DNA of 64,000 nucleotides. Source: Torymus aiolomorphi (taxonomy: Eukaryota; Arthropoda; Insecta; Hymenoptera; Torymidae). Each line of letters begins with the position of its first letter. Within the stretch, counting starts at the first letter, position 1. Location of the stretch: positions 114,096,011-114,160,010 of the forward strand of contig CM070877.1 in assembly GCA_036365515.1 (NCBI GenBank). Direction: 5' to 3'. The notes below the pieces were generated by a model that did no database searches, had not been told where the DNA came from, and saw only the letters and a list, made by a program, of their open reading frames with translations. Shown here piece after piece: positions 34,678 through 45,800 of the stretch. Made by a program: the position numbers and the translations under genes.

Positions 34678-35462
34678 TATTTTAAAAATTTATAACTCTT
34701 TAAATATTGGTTTCTCGTAGATGTTGAATGAAACATTTTAATCTTAAAATTGGCGGAATTTTCAAGAAAAAATTATTCTGATCACAAAAGATTGTTTTTA
34801 TTTGTTTAAATAGCGTTTTTGTTCCAACAAATGCATTTAAATCAAAGTTCTTGCAATTTTGTTAAATTGTAACCCCGAAATTTAGATTCTACGAATCAAA
34901 ATCTATAAAAAGCGATGGTTACTTTATGCAATTGCGTCAGCAGGTATACAGGGGGAGACAGAAGCGAAAAATTTTCCGGCGCTTGGGCCAGCTAGACTCG
35001 CTAGAAAGTGAAAAACAACTCGCGAGCGGTGCAGAGACACGCAGTCTTCGCGCGCGCTCATATGACAGCATTGCCGCCGAGACGTGCCGCCGCTGCCGCA
35101 GCCGCTGCCGCAGCCGCTGCCGGCCGCAAGCTCCGCCTCCCTACCCCTCCGGCCGCTTGATGTTTGTTACTTCTGCGTGCTTTTCTCAGGCTTAATTTTA
35201 TCAAAGGCAAAAAAGTGATAGGTGATCCTTATGTAAAAATTCACGCTCTACAACTTTTGTTTGGGACTTTTTTCGATATCTCTTATCGTTCGCGAGTTAT
35301 AAGCGAAAAACCATTTTCGGGGGTGGTTTTTCGCCAAATTAGGGGTGACGCCGGCGTTTTTTGAAGCTGCATTTTTTACCATCGTTTTTAGACGATGCGT
35401 TTTACCAAATATCCAAAATGCAGCCATTCACCAGAGACAGTCGATTTCAGACCTTCGTTTAT

Positions 35463-36064
35463 TGGCCTATAGCCTGCTTTCCCTCCGACCTTCAGACCTT
35501 CTATCCCCCACACGGAAAAAAATTTGGTATTAATATGGGTTAAATGTTTGGGATTATAGAATTTCAAATTATATTTGAACTAAATTAATACATAAATTGA
35601 TTTTATTCCCATCTCTACTATAATGGTCATTTTATAGCCTGAAAAGCGGGGCAAAAGTGGCGTCTAATTTTCTCTTTTACTTTATTCCCGCATAATGCGG
35701 GAGTGTGAGTGTGAGGTACTGCAACCACACAAGGTCAAAAAACCCACTTAGCCCTTGGTGCACACCATATTTTTTGTACCGCAAGTATAGATTTTTGCGT
35801 TTTTTCAAAATATCGATGATTTTCTTACACAATTTTGAAAACTCCATTCAAAAACGACAGCGGGCGCTTTTCGATTTTTTACCGCCCGCTACTGCGAGCA
35901 GCGGGCGCTTTTCGATTTTTACCGCCCGCTAGCAGCGGGCGCTTTTTAGTTTTGACCGCCAGCTGGTCGACAAGCGGTCGCTTTCGGCTCTATTAATAAG
36001 TTCAACAAACGCGAAAATCGTGCTTGCGGTACAAAAAATAATGTTTACAACCCTTAGGGGCCGG
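35463..36064. other. Repeat debris, no gene seen
   Basis: CACGGAAAAAAATTTGG at about 35510 resembles the end of the TA-flanked element at 37242. A GC-rich tandem patch at 35850-35950 repeats AGCGGGCGCTTTTCGATTTT and ACCGCCCGCT in both orientations. The small frames here have no recognised domain. Confidence 0.4.
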
Positions 36065-36760
36065 CTATATCGGCTCTCGGGTGTGCAGATCACCCTCGGG
36101 CGTAAAGTTGAACTTTACGCCCATGTTACGAAAAGTCCTATTAGAATTCATGGCTTGTTCTTTATTTATTTTACATGTGTTTGTTAATTTAGCACTTCGT
36201 ATTTTGACTGCTTTGTTCACACTTTCTTTGTTTAAGTAACTTACAATTAGGTACTTCTTCGTTGCGATTAAGACACTGTTTAATTGATTTTGTCTATAGT
36301 TTATTCTTTTTAGTTTTCTTAATGAATATTTTGGCACACATTTAGTTTTTGGGTTTTAGATTTGCATCTATTTCCGACAGAGTGTTGTTTTTCTAAGTTA
36401 GCATTATGTTCTTGTCTTTATCAATTAGTTCTCTTAGCAGCTGATTTCTTTCTTGTAGTCTCGTTGAGACTTTTAGCAGAGAATTTTCAAGTTTTATGGT
36501 TTCATTTTCCGTTCCATTTTCATACATCGTTGCATCATGAGTTGTGTTCCTGGTTGAAAAGGTCTGATAAAACCTAATAGAAATTTGCAGATTCAGGTGC
36601 AAAAACCGCATAGGTTATTATGTTTCTGTACCCTTTTTATCTGGTTTTATCAGACCTTTTCAACCGGGTTAATTTCGTTCTCTATTTCACTTACAATTTG
36701 TTTTTGTATTTCTTCAAGCCTTGTTTTAATTTGAGCAGCGATCACTTTTGATTCATTATT
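36065..36760 (-). pseudogene. Decayed retroelement ORF1-like fragment
   Basis: Minus-strand frames at 36393-36611 and just above 36665 are lysine/glutamate-rich and coiled-coil-like (LENSLLKVSTRLQERNQLL, and a RLEEIQKQIVSEIENE stretch upstream), resembling the coiled-coil of non-LTR ORF1 proteins such as the one at 31330. They are separated by a small MITE. The frame at 36065-36337 is lysine-rich without a clear domain. The assignment is tentative. Confidence 0.4.
36552..36665. mobile_element. 114-bp TIR element
   Basis: GGTTGAAAAGGTCTGATAAA at the left is the inverted repeat of TTTATCAGACCTTTTCAACC at the right. It interrupts the coiled-coil-like frame. I cannot define the target duplication. 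Confidence 0.7.
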
Positions 36761-37241
36761 CAGCGTATTTTCACGAGCTTTAGAGTTGCAGTTACTCGTA
36801 AGTGTTTTTCAATTATAAAAAGCAAGCACTTTGTACAAAACACACTTCGAGTTAAAAATGCGAGAAACCCACACTCTGCGTACGCTACATGCATTGAAAA
36901 TCGATTTGCGCACAAGTTTAGAAAAATAGTACACGCAACGCGTGCGCGTAGGTGCTTTATCACACGTAACTTTGTTTGTCATCCGAGCGTAGCGAGGGCG
37001 CAACAAACACGACTCGCGTGAGAATCACCTACTTTGCGCACTTGTTGTGTAATCTACTACTCTTTTAATTTTAATGCATCTTTATTAATTGATATTAACT
37101 AATTAGCTTTGAGGACTACAAGTAATCAATGTGACAGTTTAGCGCCGCGTTACGCAACGCTTATGCACATTCTCCCTGACGCCCTTTCCCCATGAGGTAC
37201 TGTGCTGTGTGCGCTGTCCGCTTATATAATAAGTACTTATA
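36761..37241. other. GC-richer module, no gene seen
   Basis: It contains GAGCGTAGCGAGGGCGC and ACTTTGCGCACTTGTTGTG, matching the style and some words of the region near 22560-22600 (TTTTGCGCACTCGTTGCG). It is probably a dispersed repeat. The frames at 36760-37006 have no recognised domain. Confidence 0.4.
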
Positions 37242-37843
37242 CACGGAAAAAAATTCCTTATGAAAAATTAGTGGAATATCCACTAAAAATTACTAGAGTG
37301 TTAATTAAAAGTGGGACATACTTGCATTCTATCAAGTTTTATAATATATTATAGTAATTTTGACGAGAGGTTGAAATTCATGAAAAAAAAAACTCCGGAG
37401 AAGGAGATTCGAACCCTCGACCCTCCGATTACGAAACTGCGCTCTTATCCACTCGGCCACTGCCGCACTTATAAGTAAGGTTTCGACTTGTCTACATATG
37501 GTACACCCTGTTTTACCGACAGCCCTCGCGCCAACAAAATTACTATACTGTCTATTAAATTTTCAGTATAACTTAGACTAAAAATTAAACTAATTCTATT
37601 AATTTTTAGTAGATAATATGGTAAACATTATTTTCTATTCTGTTAAATTTAGATTTAAAATTTTTACCATATTATCTACTAAAAATTAATCGTAACTATA
37701 ATAAATTTTAAAAGTTTTGCTATTAATTTTTAATAGAACTATGCTAATAATTAGTAGAAGTATACTAAATTGCTCAAGAGTGTGAGTATGTCCCATCTTT
37801 ACCTGAGATTCTAGTAATTTTTCATAAGGTATTTCTTTCCGTG
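37242..37843. mobile_element. TA-flanked TIR element with a tRNA-like sequence
   Basis: CACGGAAAAAAATTCCTTAT and ATAAGGTATTTCTTTCCGTG form the ends, and TA flanks both (37240-37241 and 37844-37845). Inverted similarity continues inside (GAAAAATTA / TAATTTTTC), and a subterminal pair, ATTTTTAGTAGATAATATGG and its complement, lies at 37601-37690. A tRNA-like sequence sits in the left half. There is no transposase. Confidence 0.8.
37395..37468 (-). pseudogene. tRNA-like sequence inside the TA-flanked element
   Basis: Read on the minus strand: GCAGTGGCCGAGTGGATAAG (a good box A/D-arm) and GGTCGAGGGTTCGAATCTCC (a good box B/T-arm). The acceptor stem pairs poorly. It resembles a serine- or threonine-type tRNA but is probably tRNA-derived repeat sequence. 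Confidence 0.55.
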
Positions 37844-37845
37844 TA

Positions 37846-38441
37846 GCAATCCTATGTTGATTGATTCATTCCTTTGAAGAAACTGTTGGTAAGAATGTAA
37901 GACAGAATTAACCAATCAGCCTAAGGTTGCTATATTCAAGCGAACGGCGCATACGGTGCACACGACGCTTGGCGCACCTCATGTGGAAAAGGCGTGATGT
38001 AGATGCGCTATAAATACATTATTTTTTATATCATATATATTGACGTTGCACGCGCATGCATAAATATAGATATACAAAATAGTACTTTTGGACACGGATG
38101 CGAAAGTAGAAAAATGATCTACTTACGTACTAGTCTCGAACCGTATTTTATAACATTAGCGCCGAAAAATCATATCAAAGTTCTGATTTTGAAATTAGAG
38201 TGGTATAATAGTACATTTCGACACGGGTGCGGAAGGTGATTATTTAGCTCATGTGATGTTTTTCGCACGAGCGAAACTAAAAATCTTCTTACGCACCAGT
38301 TTCGAACCGTATTTTAGAGTGGTATAAATAATGTATTTATCCCTATGTCTTACTAGCGCCACCAAGCGGCGGAATAAGTCCCATTGATTACTTGTGGAAT
38401 GCTGTGGAATAATGAACCGCGCAACCGGTGCAATCGCGCAA
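37846..38441. other. Spacer with a short repeated module
   Basis: A module with ACGCACCAGTTTCGAACCGT-type sequence occurs at about 38125 and 38290 (GTCTCGAACCGTATTTTA and TTTCGAACCGTATTTTA), about 160 bp apart. No gene is recognised. Confidence 0.4.
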
Positions 38442-38576
38442 GGGACCATCCACATAACGCGGAGCTGCGACTTGCTTCTTGTAGACTTCGTCGCTAAGTG
38501 GTCAATATTTACAAACCAACCAACCAGCGACGAAGTCTACAAGAAGCAAGTTGCTCGGCGTTATGTGGACAGTCCC
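38442..38576. repeat. 135-bp hairpin
   Basis: The arm ending CTTGCTTCTTGTAGACTTCG pairs with CGAAGTCTACAAGAAGCAAG, and the outer parts ATCCACATAACGC and GCGTTATGTGGAC also pair. The stem is about 50 bp and the loop about 30 bp. Confidence 0.8.
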
Positions 38577-38594
38577 CAACGAGCAATGCACACT

Positions 38595-39226
38595 GGGGCC
38601 TGATTCTAAATTTGTCTCGACGTCGAGACACACAAAACCGAGAACTATTTGTCTCGGCGAGTGCAACTCCGAGAACTATTTGTCTCGGCGAGTGCAACCC
38701 CGAGAACTATTTGTCTCGGCGAGTCCAACTCCGAGAACAATTTGTCTCGGTGAGTGCAACTCCGAGAACTATTTGTCTCGGCGAGTGTGACTCCGAGAAC
38801 TATTTGTGTCGGCGAGTGCAACTCCGAGACACAATACGAGTCGGCTTCGAGCTGTGTCGGTACAGTAGTGTCGGTTGGTCAACGGCGCTTGCGCGGCCAA
38901 TGTTTTTATTCTGATTTACTTCCCAGACTGGCGCTACGCGTACGATCCGCGGATGCGCAGCGATGCGCAGCCAATAAAAACATTGGCCGCGCAAGCGCCG
39001 TTGACCAACCGACACTACTGTACCGACACAGCCCAAAGCCAACTCGTATTGTGTCTTGGAGTTGCACTCGCCGAGACAAATAGTTCTCGGAGTCACACTC
39101 GTCGAGACAAATAGTTCTCGGAGTTGCACTCGCCGAGACACATTGTTCTCAGAGTTGGACTCGCCGAGACAAATAGTTCTCGGTTTTGTGTGTCTCGATG
39201 TCGAGACAAATTTAGAATCAGGCCCC
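38595..39226. repeat. Hairpin element with stems of 31-bp tandem units
   Basis: The ends GGGGCCTGATTCTAAATTTG and CAAATTTAGAATCAGGCCCC are perfect inverted repeats. The left arm carries about six 31-bp units containing GAGAACTATTTGTCTCGGCG, and the right arm carries about four inverted units. The inner stem is GTCGGTACAGTAGTGTCGGT with TTGCGCGGCCAATGTTTTTA and their complements. The unpaired loop (38910-38965) contains CGCGTACGATCCGCGG. The overlapping frames here arise from the repeats. Confidence 0.85.
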
Positions 39227-39489
39227 TGACACTTCGCAATGTGCTTATCGGGAATCAGCTTATAAATAAAATGAATATTTACTAGGTCAATAGGAGTGTT
39301 GTTACACGTATCGATGTTAGTTTTTACTTTCACTTCACTCTGTTATTTTTAAAATTTTTAATATTAGTTCGAACTTAAATAATTAAATTCCATTTTTCCT
39401 ACTACAATAAAAAGTCCATTTTTACGTGATTTTTATATTATAAATTGGGAAATAGGCATTGTATATAAAATAAATTATTTGAAATACTT

Positions 39490-39507
39490 ACCAACAAACT
39501 TTTGCAG
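39490..39507 (+). promoter_or_regulatory. Splice acceptor of the isocitrate dehydrogenase exon
   Basis: TACCAACAAACTTTTGCAG ends in AG exactly where homology to isocitrate dehydrogenase begins (GCTGGACCAGTTGTT). Conventional proteins of this family start a few residues further upstream, so a small 5' coding exon must lie elsewhere. I could not locate it in the window. Confidence 0.65.
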
Positions 39508-40719
39508 GCTGGACCAGTTGTTGACATTCTTGGAGATGAAATGACACGTATCATCTGGGATCTTATCAAGGAGAAACTAATTATCCCCTACTTAGATATT
39601 CAATTGCACACCTATGATCTTGGAATGGAAAACCGGGATGCCACAGATGACAAAGTAACTGTTGAGTGTGCTGAAGCTATCAAAAAGTACAATGTTGGTA
39701 TTAAATGTGCCACTATCACACCCGATGAAAAAAGAGTCGAAGAATTTAAACTTAAGAAAATGTGGAAGAGCCCTAATGGTACAATAAGAAATATTCTAGG
39801 TGGTACAGTTTTTCGTGAGGCTATCATTTGTAAAAACATTCCTCGACTAGTAACAGGTTGGGAGAAACCAATTATTATTGGAAGACACGCTCATGCTGAT
39901 CAATATAAAGCTATAGATTTTGTTGTTCCTGGACCTGGAAAACTTGAGATTACGTGGATTGGTTCATCTGGAGAAAAAATTCAATATACTGTGAATGAAT
40001 TCAAAGGTGCTGGTATTGCACAAGCTCAATTCAACACGGATGAGAGCATTCAAGCCTTTGCTCATAGTTCATTTCAGTATGCTTTAGCTCGAAAATATCC
40101 TTTGTATCTCTCTACTAAAAATACTATTCTAAAGCAATATGATGGGCGATTCAAAAACATTTTTCAGCAAATATATGACACAGAATACAAATCCAAATTT
40201 GAGGCCGAGAATCTATGGTATGAACATCGACTTATTGACGACATGGTAGCTTACGCAATGAAATCTAATGGTGGTTATGTGTGGGCTTGTAAAAATTACG
40301 ATGGTGACGTTCAATCTGATTCCGTAGCTCAAGGTTATGGTTCTTTAGGTCTTATGACTTCAGTACTTATTTGCCCAGATGGTCGAACGGTCGAAGCTGA
40401 AGCTGCTCATGGCACTGTAACCAGGCACTACCGAATGCACCAACAGGGTAAGGAAACGTCGACGAATCCTATCGCTTCAATTTTCGCCTGGACACGAGGT
40501 TTGCTCCACAGAGCTAAACTAGATAATAACAATAAATTAAAGAATTTTGCCGAAACATTAGAAAAGGTCTGTATTAGTACTATGGAGTCTGGCTTTATGA
40601 CTAAAGATCTTGCCCTCTGTATTAAAAAAGCTGAAGATGTTAAGAGAAGTGACTATCTTAATACCTTTGAATTTATGGACAAGATAGCTGAGAACCTGAA
40701 AAAGAACCTAAACGCGTGA
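39508..40719 (+). CDS. Idh: Isocitrate dehydrogenase (NADP+), cytosolic type, 3' coding exon
   Basis: The protein oxidatively decarboxylates isocitrate to 2-oxoglutarate and reduces NADP+. The exon encodes 403 residues, nearly the full length of the family (about 410), missing only the first few. Visible family segments include [16 protein letters not shown] at the start, [39 protein letters not shown] (substrate-binding Ser, Asn and Arg), [12 protein letters not shown] (the arginine equivalent to human IDH1 R132 and the downstream tyrosine), [17 protein letters not shown] (catalytic lysine), [13 protein letters not shown] (metal-binding aspartates) and [13 protein letters not shown] (NADP binding). 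No break is seen. The C-terminus (NLKKNLNA) has no peroxisomal SKL-type signal, and no mitochondrial leader is visible because the first exon is missing. The stop is TGA at 40717-40719. The rest of the coding sequence has no introns. Confidence 0.95.
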   Translation, partial: AGPVVDILGDEMTRIIWDLIKEKLIIPYLDIQLHTYDLGMENRDATDDKVTVECAEAIKKYNVGIKCATITPDEKRVEEFKLKKMWKSPNGTIRNILGGTVFREAIICKNIPRLVTGWEKPIIIGRHAHADQYKAIDFVVPGPGKLEITWIGSSGEKIQYTVNEFKGAGIAQAQFNTDESIQAFAHSSFQYALARKYPLYLSTKNTILKQYDGRFKNIFQQIYDTEYKSKFEAENLWYEHRLIDDMVAYAMKSNGGYVWACKNYDGDVQSDSVAQGYGSLGLMTSVLICPDGRTVEAEAAHGTVTRHYRMHQQGKETSTNPIASIFAWTRGLLHRAKLDNNNKLKNFAETLEKVCISTMESGFMTKDLALCIKKAEDVKRSDYLNTFEFMDKIAENLKKNLNA

Positions 40720-41261
40720 CTTGCTAAAAGTAGATATTCTGATTTTTTTGTATTACAAGCGAAGTATTAAGGAGTTTGTAAAACAATGTTGCGCGGTGGA
40801 AGGGAACTAATGAAATACCAATAAATTGGCGCTGCAAGAAGAAGTCTTGAACGATTAACATGTAATTAATAAGAAGACTAGGAGTGCATTTATTATATAA
40901 TATAAAACTGTATATGCTGCGTACTGGAGCATATTTAAAATTCTAAAATTTTTTAATATATGCAATGTTATTTGATTTGTAAATGATATTTTATTTCATC
41001 TATTTTCCTTTATATTATTTCGATGACTAATTATATTTCTAGAAATACATGTTACCACCAATACAAAGTAATATATAAGGTAGTAACAGCTTTTATACAA
41101 GTACGTATGCATAGGTGCACGCAGATATTTTTCACCCAAAATATCACGGGATATTTTATATAAGTTTGTAAAAAATGCCCTTTCGACAAATGTAAAAGAA
41201 GTGCAAAACATTAAGTACTAACAATTCGGGTTTTGTTATTTATAAACGATGTAAAATTTTA
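40720..41261 (+). other. Probable 3' untranslated region and flank of isocitrate dehydrogenase
   Basis: AATAAA at 40820-40825, about 100 bases after the stop, is a possible polyadenylation signal. The remainder is AT-rich and I recognise no other gene. Confidence 0.45.
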
Positions 41262-41317
41262 TTGTGTGCGTGTGTGTGTGTGTGTGTGCGTGTGAGTGTG
41301 TGTGTGTGTGTGTGTGA

Positions 41318-41406
<89 letters not shown>
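41262..41406. repeat. (GT)n followed by a long (TA)n microsatellite
   Basis: GT repeats to about 41318 are followed by an almost pure TA run to about 41405. A CTCCTCCCCC-rich patch follows at 41448-41480, and a related one at 41555-41610. Frames across it are artefacts. Confidence 0.95.
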
Positions 41407-41407
<1 letters not shown>

Positions 41408-41410
41408 TCC

Positions 41411-42748
41411 TAGATTATATAGTTGTAAGAGGCTTGCATGCGACTCAACCCCTCCTCCCCCTCCTCCCCCTCCTCCTCACAGCCCCTCAAAATAAGGTTA
41501 AAATATAATAGAAATAGGTGTTTTTAGTATTACATTTGCTTTTCAAAATCCCTCTTACCCCTCCTCACAGCCTCTCCTCCTCTTCCTCCTGACCCTCCTC
41601 CTACCCCTTCTCATAATATTATATTGTATGTATAATTAATGATGAATTGTAGAAATTTTATTATGTAATTCTGATACCGATGGTGGATAAAAAAACGAAA
41701 AAAGTTTAGGTATTTCTCAAAATTGGAATAAAGGGATTTCTGAAGTTGCTGCTCACGACTTTGCTGTCGGACTTCCAAAATTCTAAATGGTGTATTCCAA
41801 TATAGTGATTAAAAATTCGAAAAAAGCTTAGGTTTTTCTCAAAATTGGAATACAGAGGTTTGGAATTAGCTGATCACGATTTTGATATCAGACTTTAATT
41901 AAAGATTAATAGTTAATCCTTAATTAAACGCTGGTTATAATTAAAGATTATTAATCTTTAATTAAACGTGCGTAGAATTAAAGATTAATAGTTAATCCTT
42001 AATTAAACGCTGGTTATAATTAAAGATTATTAATCTTTAATTAAACGTGCGTAGAATTAAAGATTAGAAGTTAATCCTTAATTAAATGAGTGTTTAATTA
42101 AAAATTAAAAATTCATTCTTAATTGGGGCCTATAATTAAATATTAAAATTTAATTATTAATTAATTGAGCTTTGAATTAAAGAATAAAAGATTAATTGTT
42201 AATTATATAATGGACAATTAACTATTTTTCGAACCCTGTTTAATACTTAAATTTTCGTACTAACTTGAAACAGCTATATTTTTGCTTCTGGAGGGTCTAG
42301 AGACACGTTCAAAAAATGAAATTAAAGGTCTTACAGCCTGCTTTCATGATATATATTGTCTGGTTATATCGATTAGAAGCCAGGTATATTTAAAAATACA
42401 AAAATCTGAAACAAATCTGTTTTTCTTCTATTTATTTTGGTAGGTTTTGAGAGCTGTATGGTACGAATTCTATTTTTATATAGGTTAAAAAAATTTCTGA
42501 GCATATTTTATGCATTATACAAACATACAAAAAATTCATTGTACACATAAAATCATTTTTCAAGAGCGGAAAAAATCGCTACATCGATAAAATTCGAAAA
42601 ATTAAAAAAAAAAGAAACGTTTAAAATCGTATTTTAAAAACTGGCACGGTTCAAACTATTTTTTTTATGATCTAGGAGTGTTTTTCATAGTTTTTCAACA
42701 TTTAGAAGAGATCTGGGGGGGGGGGGGTTGAACTAGGTTTCTAGAAAC
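41411..42748. other. AT-rich region with an ATTAAAGATTA repeat
   Basis: Between about 41897 and 42110 a unit of about 79 bp recurs (AGATTAATAGTTAATCCTTA and ATTAAACGCTGGTTATAATT occur twice, with a diverged third copy). The rest shows no gene. A run of 14 G occurs at 42715-42728. Confidence 0.6.
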
Positions 42749-42761
42749 TTGGGAAATAATA

Positions 42762-42797
42762 CACACACACATGCACGCACGCACGCATGCACGCACT

Positions 42798-42848
<51 letters not shown>
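42762..42848. repeat. (CA)n microsatellite
   Basis: ACACACACATGCACGCACGC is followed by a pure CA run to about 42848. Histidine/threonine-rich frames here are artefacts. Confidence 0.95.
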
Positions 42849-42851
<3 letters not shown>

Positions 42852-43870
42852 TGAGCAATATTTTTACTTTTCGCCCACTTTTCTGGGGAGGGGTCGTGGA
42901 TTTTCCCCAAATTTTAGTATGTTGTACACAAAAAAAAATTTCCCGAAGAGACTACTCCAACGCCGCTAATAACTCTAGGAAAACTTGTCCAGAGAGTACA
43001 CACTGGCAGACCCACTACAGAAATCTATGGCGTCACTGCTCCAGCAGTTGTGGTTAGATGAGTCCCGGAAATTTTTTTCTGTGTAGTACCTTAAAAAAAG
43101 ACTGCTTGTCAATTTTCAGCCCTCTAGGGGTCCCTGGACCTGAAATAACGCCATTAGAATGCCCAGAAAAGACCCTTTTTGCCCCATTCTCAAAGGCCGA
43201 TATCTTGAAGACTTATCAACCGATTTTAATCCAGCAAGCGTCATTTTTTTTTGTTTCAACTTTTAGTTCTTATAAAAAAATTAAAACCCCCAAGTATTAA
43301 GGCCCATTTTTGGGAACCGTTTGAATGCGAAGAAAAATTTGAAAATTTGACGATTTTCAGATCTGCCAAAATTGCACCAATAGACTTAGGACTTTTCAGT
43401 AAGTCGCGATGGATGGGTTTTGACATTACCTTCAAAATGCTGCTTGGTAAATTAAAATCCATGGCGTAGACTCCGAGAAACAGCTGTTTGAAAATGGTCA
43501 TTTTAGCAAAAATCGCGTTTTTTCGCATTTTTAAACTAGTGGCACTTTTTTCTGGAAATCTCAAATGATACAAAAATTTAATTGGAAGTGGTTCTTAACA
43601 TGTATAACAAATTTTTCGGAGAAATTTTCTTGGCCCAAGCCTCTGTATACCTCATTCGAACCTCTGAAAATCGGGTATTCCGCTTCTCAAGTGAACTAAT
43701 ACACTCGATTGTTATGACTCCTTCTCGTCATTCCCAGAAAATCTAAACATTTAGCACGATACAGAATATAAAAGTAGATACAGAAACCTTCAATTTGAGT
43801 ACTGGTAAAAGTCCCTAGGAGGTCTAGAATCACAGTTGGATGGTTTTCAGATCTTTTAAAATTCAAAGAA
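42849..43870. other. No gene recognised
   Basis: Several frames of 70-105 codons (42849-43573) overlap on both strands without recognisable domains. The composition is less AT-rich than its surroundings. It may be an unclassified repeat. I found no inverted ends. Confidence 0.35.
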
Positions 43871-43879
43871 CCAAATTCG

Positions 43880-44396
43880 TGAACGCTTATTTTATCGAGT
43901 TTTGAAGAGCGGTAAATCTCCTCTTTTTTGTTAATAATGTTTTTGTTTAATTTAATGTTAATCATTTCTGAAATTAGTCTTTTTTTTTATAATTCGTCTC
44001 TGTGTCTAGAATTTTAACCCAATCAAACTCATGTTTCAACGATTCTTGATGGTAATTCACAAAGTTCTCTACATTTTTCTTTGTCCTATGTTCATTTATA
44101 TGCGTTTTTAATGCTCTCTTTGTTTCATCAGTGTAGACGACCGGACAGTTTTTGCACTGGAATTTGTACACTACGTTCATTTTTTCAAGTTGGTTGGTAC
44201 TATCTTTCCCCAATTTTATCACAGAATTTAAAGTCTTTTTAATTTTAGGAACTGTTGATATAGAGTATTTTCTAAATGTAGATGCTAGATTGTAATAATT
44301 GTATGTAAATGGTAGTGAAATAGTGCCTATTGTTTGTTTATTGGTTTTGTCGTTATTTTGAAAGGTACTATTATATTTGATTTTATTTACACGAAT
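43880..44396 (-). pseudogene. Penelope-like retroelement, GIY-YIG endonuclease fragment
   Basis: On the minus strand the frame at 43974-44222 has VVYKFQCKNCPVVYTDETKR, the cysteine-bearing start of a Penelope-type GIY-YIG endonuclease, then ALKTHINEHR and EFDWVKILDTETNYKKK. A frameshift in an A run at about 43980 separates the end (MINIKLNKNIINKKEEIY). Upstream, up to 44396, is further Penelope-like sequence without a clean frame. The element is truncated and broken. Confidence 0.75.
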
Positions 44397-44870
44397 TTTT
44401 AGGCACGACGGCTACTCGGGAGAGCCTTATAATTTCACCAGAGCGAAAATTGTAAGAATTCAAATACTGAAAAATTAATGTGTAAAAACCATGTTCCACT
44501 CAGAGCGAGTGCGTTTTAAGCGTTTTCTGAGATGTATGTATGTCTGTACGTCCGTATGTACTCAAGTTTCTCGATTATCTCAATGAATTTTCGACCGATT
44601 TCATCGGGATTGCGGGAAAATACTCCTCTAATTATACCTAAGTGCTGGTTCTATATTGAGGTAGATCGATGAAAAATTTTTCAAATGCGAGCACAAAGAA
44701 ATATCTCAAAAAATCGATTTTTAAGCCTAATGTCTAGAAAAATTAATTTTAAGCTAATATGTACAGGTCTATCTGCTAAAACTAATTAAAATACAGCTTT
44801 TTTATGTTGAACACTTTTTTGTGCGAGCAATATTTGCCAAGATAACTGCGAAAAACGGCCAAAAATGGTC
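44397..44870. other. Spacer, no gene seen
   Basis: It contains GTATGTATGTCTGTACGTCC at about 44535 and AT-rich sequence that leads into the minisatellite. No frame of interest was found. Confidence 0.35.
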
Positions 44871-45800
44871 AAAAATGAATGATTTTCGGCTATAACTTCT
44901 CAGGATTTGATTTTACACAAAAATGTTAAATACAAAAGTTGTAGATAATATTGAAACAAAACTTTTTCCCATTTAACATTTTTTTGTAAAATCAACTTCT
45001 GACGAGCTAGACTTATAAAAACGATTTTAAACGCCAAAATACACACAAAATGAACGATTTTCGGTTATAACTTGTCAGGATTTGATTTTTCACAAAAATG
45101 TTTAATACAAAAGTTGTAGATAATATTGAAATAAAACTTTTTCCCATTTAACATTTTTGTGTAAAACCAATTCCTGACGAATTAGATTTATAAAAACGAT
45201 TTCAAGCACCTAAATATACATACGTGTAAAATGGACGATTTTCGGCTACAACTTGACAAGATTTGATTTTATACAAAAATTTTAAATGTAAAAGTTGTAG
45301 ATAATATTTAAACAAAACTTTTTTCTATTTAACATTTTCGTGTAAAATCAACTCCTGTCGAGTTAGACTTATAAAAACGATTTTCGGCTAAAACTTGACA
45401 GGATTTGATTTTACACAAACATGTTCAATACAAAAGTTCTACATAATATTTAATCAAAACTTTTTCCCATTTAACATTTTCATATAAAATGGATTCTTGA
45501 CCGCTTAGACCTATAAAAACGATTTTTAATGCCTAAATACACCTGAAATAGTCGATTTTCGCTTATCATACAAGAATTTGACTTTCAATAAAACTGTTAA
45601 ATACAAAGCATGTAGATATAGTTTAAACAAAACTTATTCCCAATTAACATTTTTATGTACAATAATTACTGGATCATCTAAACGTATAAACATGATTTTT
45701 AATACCCCAATACACGTATAGTGAATTTTCGCTTATTATTTCACAGAATTAGATTTACACAGAAGTATTCGATACAATAGCTCTAAATAAGATGGAAAAA
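44870..45800. repeat. Minisatellite with a unit of about 170 bp
   Basis: The marker ATTTTCGGCTATAAC and variants recur at about 44881, 45056, 45236, 45378, 45554 and 45724. Each unit also has TTTGATTTTACACAAAAATG, AAAAGTTGTAGATAATATT and AACTTTTTCCCATTTAACAT. The last two units are strongly diverged. Confidence 0.8.

Larger units (their letters stand above)
33013..35462 (-). repeat. Inverted duplication, arm B (interrupted)
   Basis: This is the inverted copy of 17688-18945, split by extra sequence at about 33501-34677: arm A reads straight from TTAATTCTTAGCATTCAAG across this junction. Similarity is high on both sides of the insertion, including the GC-rich patch at 35070-35160 and the 66-codon frame at 35164-35364. 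Confidence 0.8.

Noticed and set aside
38630..38830. Regular 31-bp repeats that could suggest a CRISPR array
   Set aside because: There are no unique spacers: units follow each other directly, the array is mirrored in inverted orientation, and the genome is eukaryotic.
38498..39333. Frames of 60-177 codons with a repeated NSENYLSRRVQ-like motif
   Set aside because: Every phase on both strands is open because the 31-bp repeat lacks stops. The repeat is part of a hairpin element, and no start or domain is supported.
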